A stretch of DNA of 6,217 bases from Thermoplasmatales archaeon UBA582 (GTDB taxonomy: Archaea > Thermoplasmatota > Thermoplasmata > Thermoplasmatales > Thermoplasmataceae), in NCBI GenBank assembly GCA_002502705.1, contig DAQB01000129.1, positions 1,581 to 7,797 on the forward strand. Direction: 5' to 3'. The position numbers and the translations under genes are program-made. Under the pieces are notes generated by a model, which searched no databases, was not told where the DNA came from, and saw only the letters and a program-made list of their open reading frames with translations. Position 1 is the first letter of the stretch; each line of letters begins with the position of its first letter. Shown here piece by piece: positions 4,679 to 6,217 of this stretch.

Positions 4679-6217
4679 TCAATTCACCGCCGTCGAAATA
4701 GCCCTGAATGGACAAACGTATATCTCTGAGCAAAGTCCGCAACCGTCACATAACCTGCTGTCAATCTCTATTTTTCCCGATGAATACGTGATCGCAGGGC
4801 ACGCAAAATTTTCAATACAGTTACCACACTGCGTGCACTTTGACTGATCGATTGCATATGGTACTATTTCACCCAATTTCCTCCTTGAATGGTCCGTTAT
4901 GATCGCGCATTCCCTCCTTGTTATAATAACAGATAAATCATCCCTGCGAAGCGCATTACTGACAGATCTCATTGTTTCTCTTGTATCAAAGGGATCAACT
5001 ACTGAAACATTCTTCACACCGCATGACCGCACAATATCCTCTATCCTGATTTCCTGCGCCATGTTTCCCATGCTGTCGAGGGGCATTCCAGGGTTTGACT
5101 GCTGCCCGGTCATAGCAGTAGCTGCATTGTCCATAATAATTAGTACGATATTTGAACCATTATGGACAGCATTTATTAATGGAGGAATGCCTGCATGGAA
5201 AAATGTTGAGTCCCCTATGAAGGCGATTATTTTCTGTTTGGTTGACTTTGAGAAACCCTGTGCTATCCCAATAGATGAACCCATGCTCAATAGCGTGTCA
5301 GAGAGCTCATATGGTTGGGATATGCCCAGCGAATAACAGCCTATATCTGATGGGAATATCACATTGCTGATTCCAGACATCCTGACAGCTCGTTTAACCG
5401 CATAGTATGTCCCCCTGTGCGGGCAACCGGGGCACATCACCGGAGATCTTCCAGGTATGTCGATCTTCAGAACACGTCTTTCCCTTTTCTTCGGTATGTC
5501 AATAAATCTGCCGATCGCATCATGTATAACATCCTGTGTATACTCAAAACTCTCAGGAAATACACCATCTATCTTGCCAATTATTTTTGTTCTTAAACCC
5601 CGCATCTGTGCAATTGTTCTCACGCCAGATTCTACAAATGGATCAAGTTCTTCCACAACTGCCACTGTATCATGGCTTTTCAGGAAACCCTCAATTAATT
5701 TTTTAGGAAGTGGATTGATTATGCCAAGCTTCAATACAGATACATCGAGGTGAAGATCATTGATCACATCCATGAGGGGTCCATATGCCGCTCCAGAAAC
5801 TATGAAGCCAACTTTCGAAGTACGATCTCCCTCTATCCTATTCAGGTATGAACCGTCAGATAAATCAGATATCCTGCGCATTTTGTCAAGAATTTCACTT
5901 TTCATTTTCATTGAAAATGGCTGGAACGGGAGGTATTTCTCAATATTTCTTTCGAAATGCCCTTCTTCATTCCCTGACCTGATTTTTCCAAGATGAACCA
6001 TCCCCCTCTGGTGACTAACCCTTGTTGTTGACCTGAAGAGGACGGGTATCTTTTCCCTCTCGGAAAGTTCGAATGCGTATACAAGGAAATCCTTTGCCTC
6101 CTGAGGTGAGGACGGCTCAATCAGAGGTATATGTGCCATCTCTGCGTAATGGCGGTTGTCCTGTTCATTCTGGGATGAAAACATAGAGGGATCGTCAGCA
6201 GTCATTATGACCAGGCC
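4679..6217 (-). CDS. iorA: Indolepyruvate:ferredoxin oxidoreductase, alpha subunit, 5' end outside window
   Basis: This is the catalytic subunit of IorAB; it binds thiamine pyrophosphate and carries iron-sulfur clusters. The reading frame is open to the right edge (512 codons visible). The Met at 6205 is internal: the upstream GLVI codons and the following ADDPSMFSSQNEQDNRHYA are typical of a point roughly 110 residues into the family, so the N-terminus is missing. Numbering from that Met, the CPGCPHRG motif is at 258-265. The TPP/Mg region runs from GDSTF (331-335) to DNAATAMTG (359-367). A C-terminal ferredoxin domain has Cys 457, 460, 463, 469 and 486, 489, 492, 498, each followed by Pro after the last Cys. 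Both clusters use C-x2-C-x2-C-x5-C-P spacing. IorA is usually about 600-630 residues, which fits. iorB follows after three bases. The promoter lies outside the window. Confidence 0.95.
   Translation of the reverse strand, partial: GLVIMTADDPSMFSSQNEQDNRHYAEMAHIPLIEPSSPQEAKDFLVYAFELSEREKIPVLFRSTTRVSHQRGMVHLGKIRSGNEEGHFERNIEKYLPFQPFSMKMKSEILDKMRRISDLSDGSYLNRIEGDRTSKVGFIVSGAAYGPLMDVINDLHLDVSVLKLGIINPLPKKLIEGFLKSHDTVAVVEELDPFVESGVRTIAQMRGLRTKIIGKIDGVFPESFEYTQDVIHDAIGRFIDIPKKRERRVLKIDIPGRSPVMCPGCPHRGTYYAVKRAVRMSGISNVIFPSDIGCYSLGISQPYELSDTLLSMGSSIGIAQGFSKSTKQKIIAFIGDSTFFHAGIPPLINAVHNGSNIVLIIMDNAATAMTGQQSNPGMPLDSMGNMAQEIRIEDIVRSCGVKNVSVVDPFDTRETMRSVSNALRRDDLSVIITRRECAIITDHSRRKLGEIVPYAIDQSKCTQCGNCIENFACPAITYSSGKIEIDSRLCDGCGLCSEIYVCPFRAISTAVN

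Noticed and set aside
4362..4847. Plus-strand frame of 161 codons across the iorB-iorA junction
   Set aside because: It is antisense to two well-supported genes and without any recognisable domain.
6203..6205. ATG at 6205 as the true start of iorA
   Set aside because: The frame continues upstream to the window edge with family-typical residues, and starting here would remove about the first 110 residues of the conserved domain.

Overview
The window looks archaeal and most resembles the Thermoplasmatales/Thermoplasmata. Its promoters are AT-rich TATA boxes placed about 22-26 bases upstream of start codons, the arrangement of leaderless archaeal transcripts. AGG/AGA and ATA codons are common. 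The gene set (two-subunit indolepyruvate:ferredoxin oxidoreductase, Zn-ribbon/OB-fold DUF35 protein, CO dehydrogenase/xanthine oxidase-type subunits) is typical of heterotrophic archaea. The assignment is by impression, not by a search.

Layout. Positions 1-1067 (minus) hold most of an acyl-CoA ligase (AMP-forming synthetase) whose C-terminal part lies beyond the left edge. Positions 1178-1582 (minus) encode a DUF35 acyl-CoA-binding-type protein. A 151-base divergent intergenic region follows, with a promoter in each direction and a 7+7 inverted repeat. Positions 1734-3945 (plus) form a tight three-gene operon whose ATGA overlaps join an FAD-binding subunit (CoxM/CutB type), a [2Fe-2S] subunit (CoxS/CutC type) and a short-chain dehydrogenase/reductase. 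A 118-base convergent spacer separates it from iorB and iorA on the minus strand (4064-6217). iorA runs off the right edge and lacks its N-terminus.

How the genes may work together. IorAB oxidatively decarboxylates aryl-pyruvates from aromatic amino acids to aryl-acetyl-CoA, reducing ferredoxin. The ligase would activate a carboxylic acid to its CoA ester. DUF35 proteins usually partner thiolases or related acyl-CoA enzymes. The CoxM/CoxS pair normally delivers electrons from a molybdopterin hydroxylase subunit to FAD. The theme is redox and CoA chemistry of organic (possibly aromatic) acids, but no shared pathway is proven by the sequence.

Most unusual points: the flavin and iron-sulfur subunits are encoded without their molybdopterin catalytic subunit, the place after them being taken by an SDR gene; the iron-sulfur subunit has an enlarged loop between its two C-terminal cluster motifs and an acidic tail; a possible operator lies at the operon promoter; and look-alike hairpins sit exactly six bases after two stop codons. 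No RNA gene, CRISPR array or mobile element was seen.
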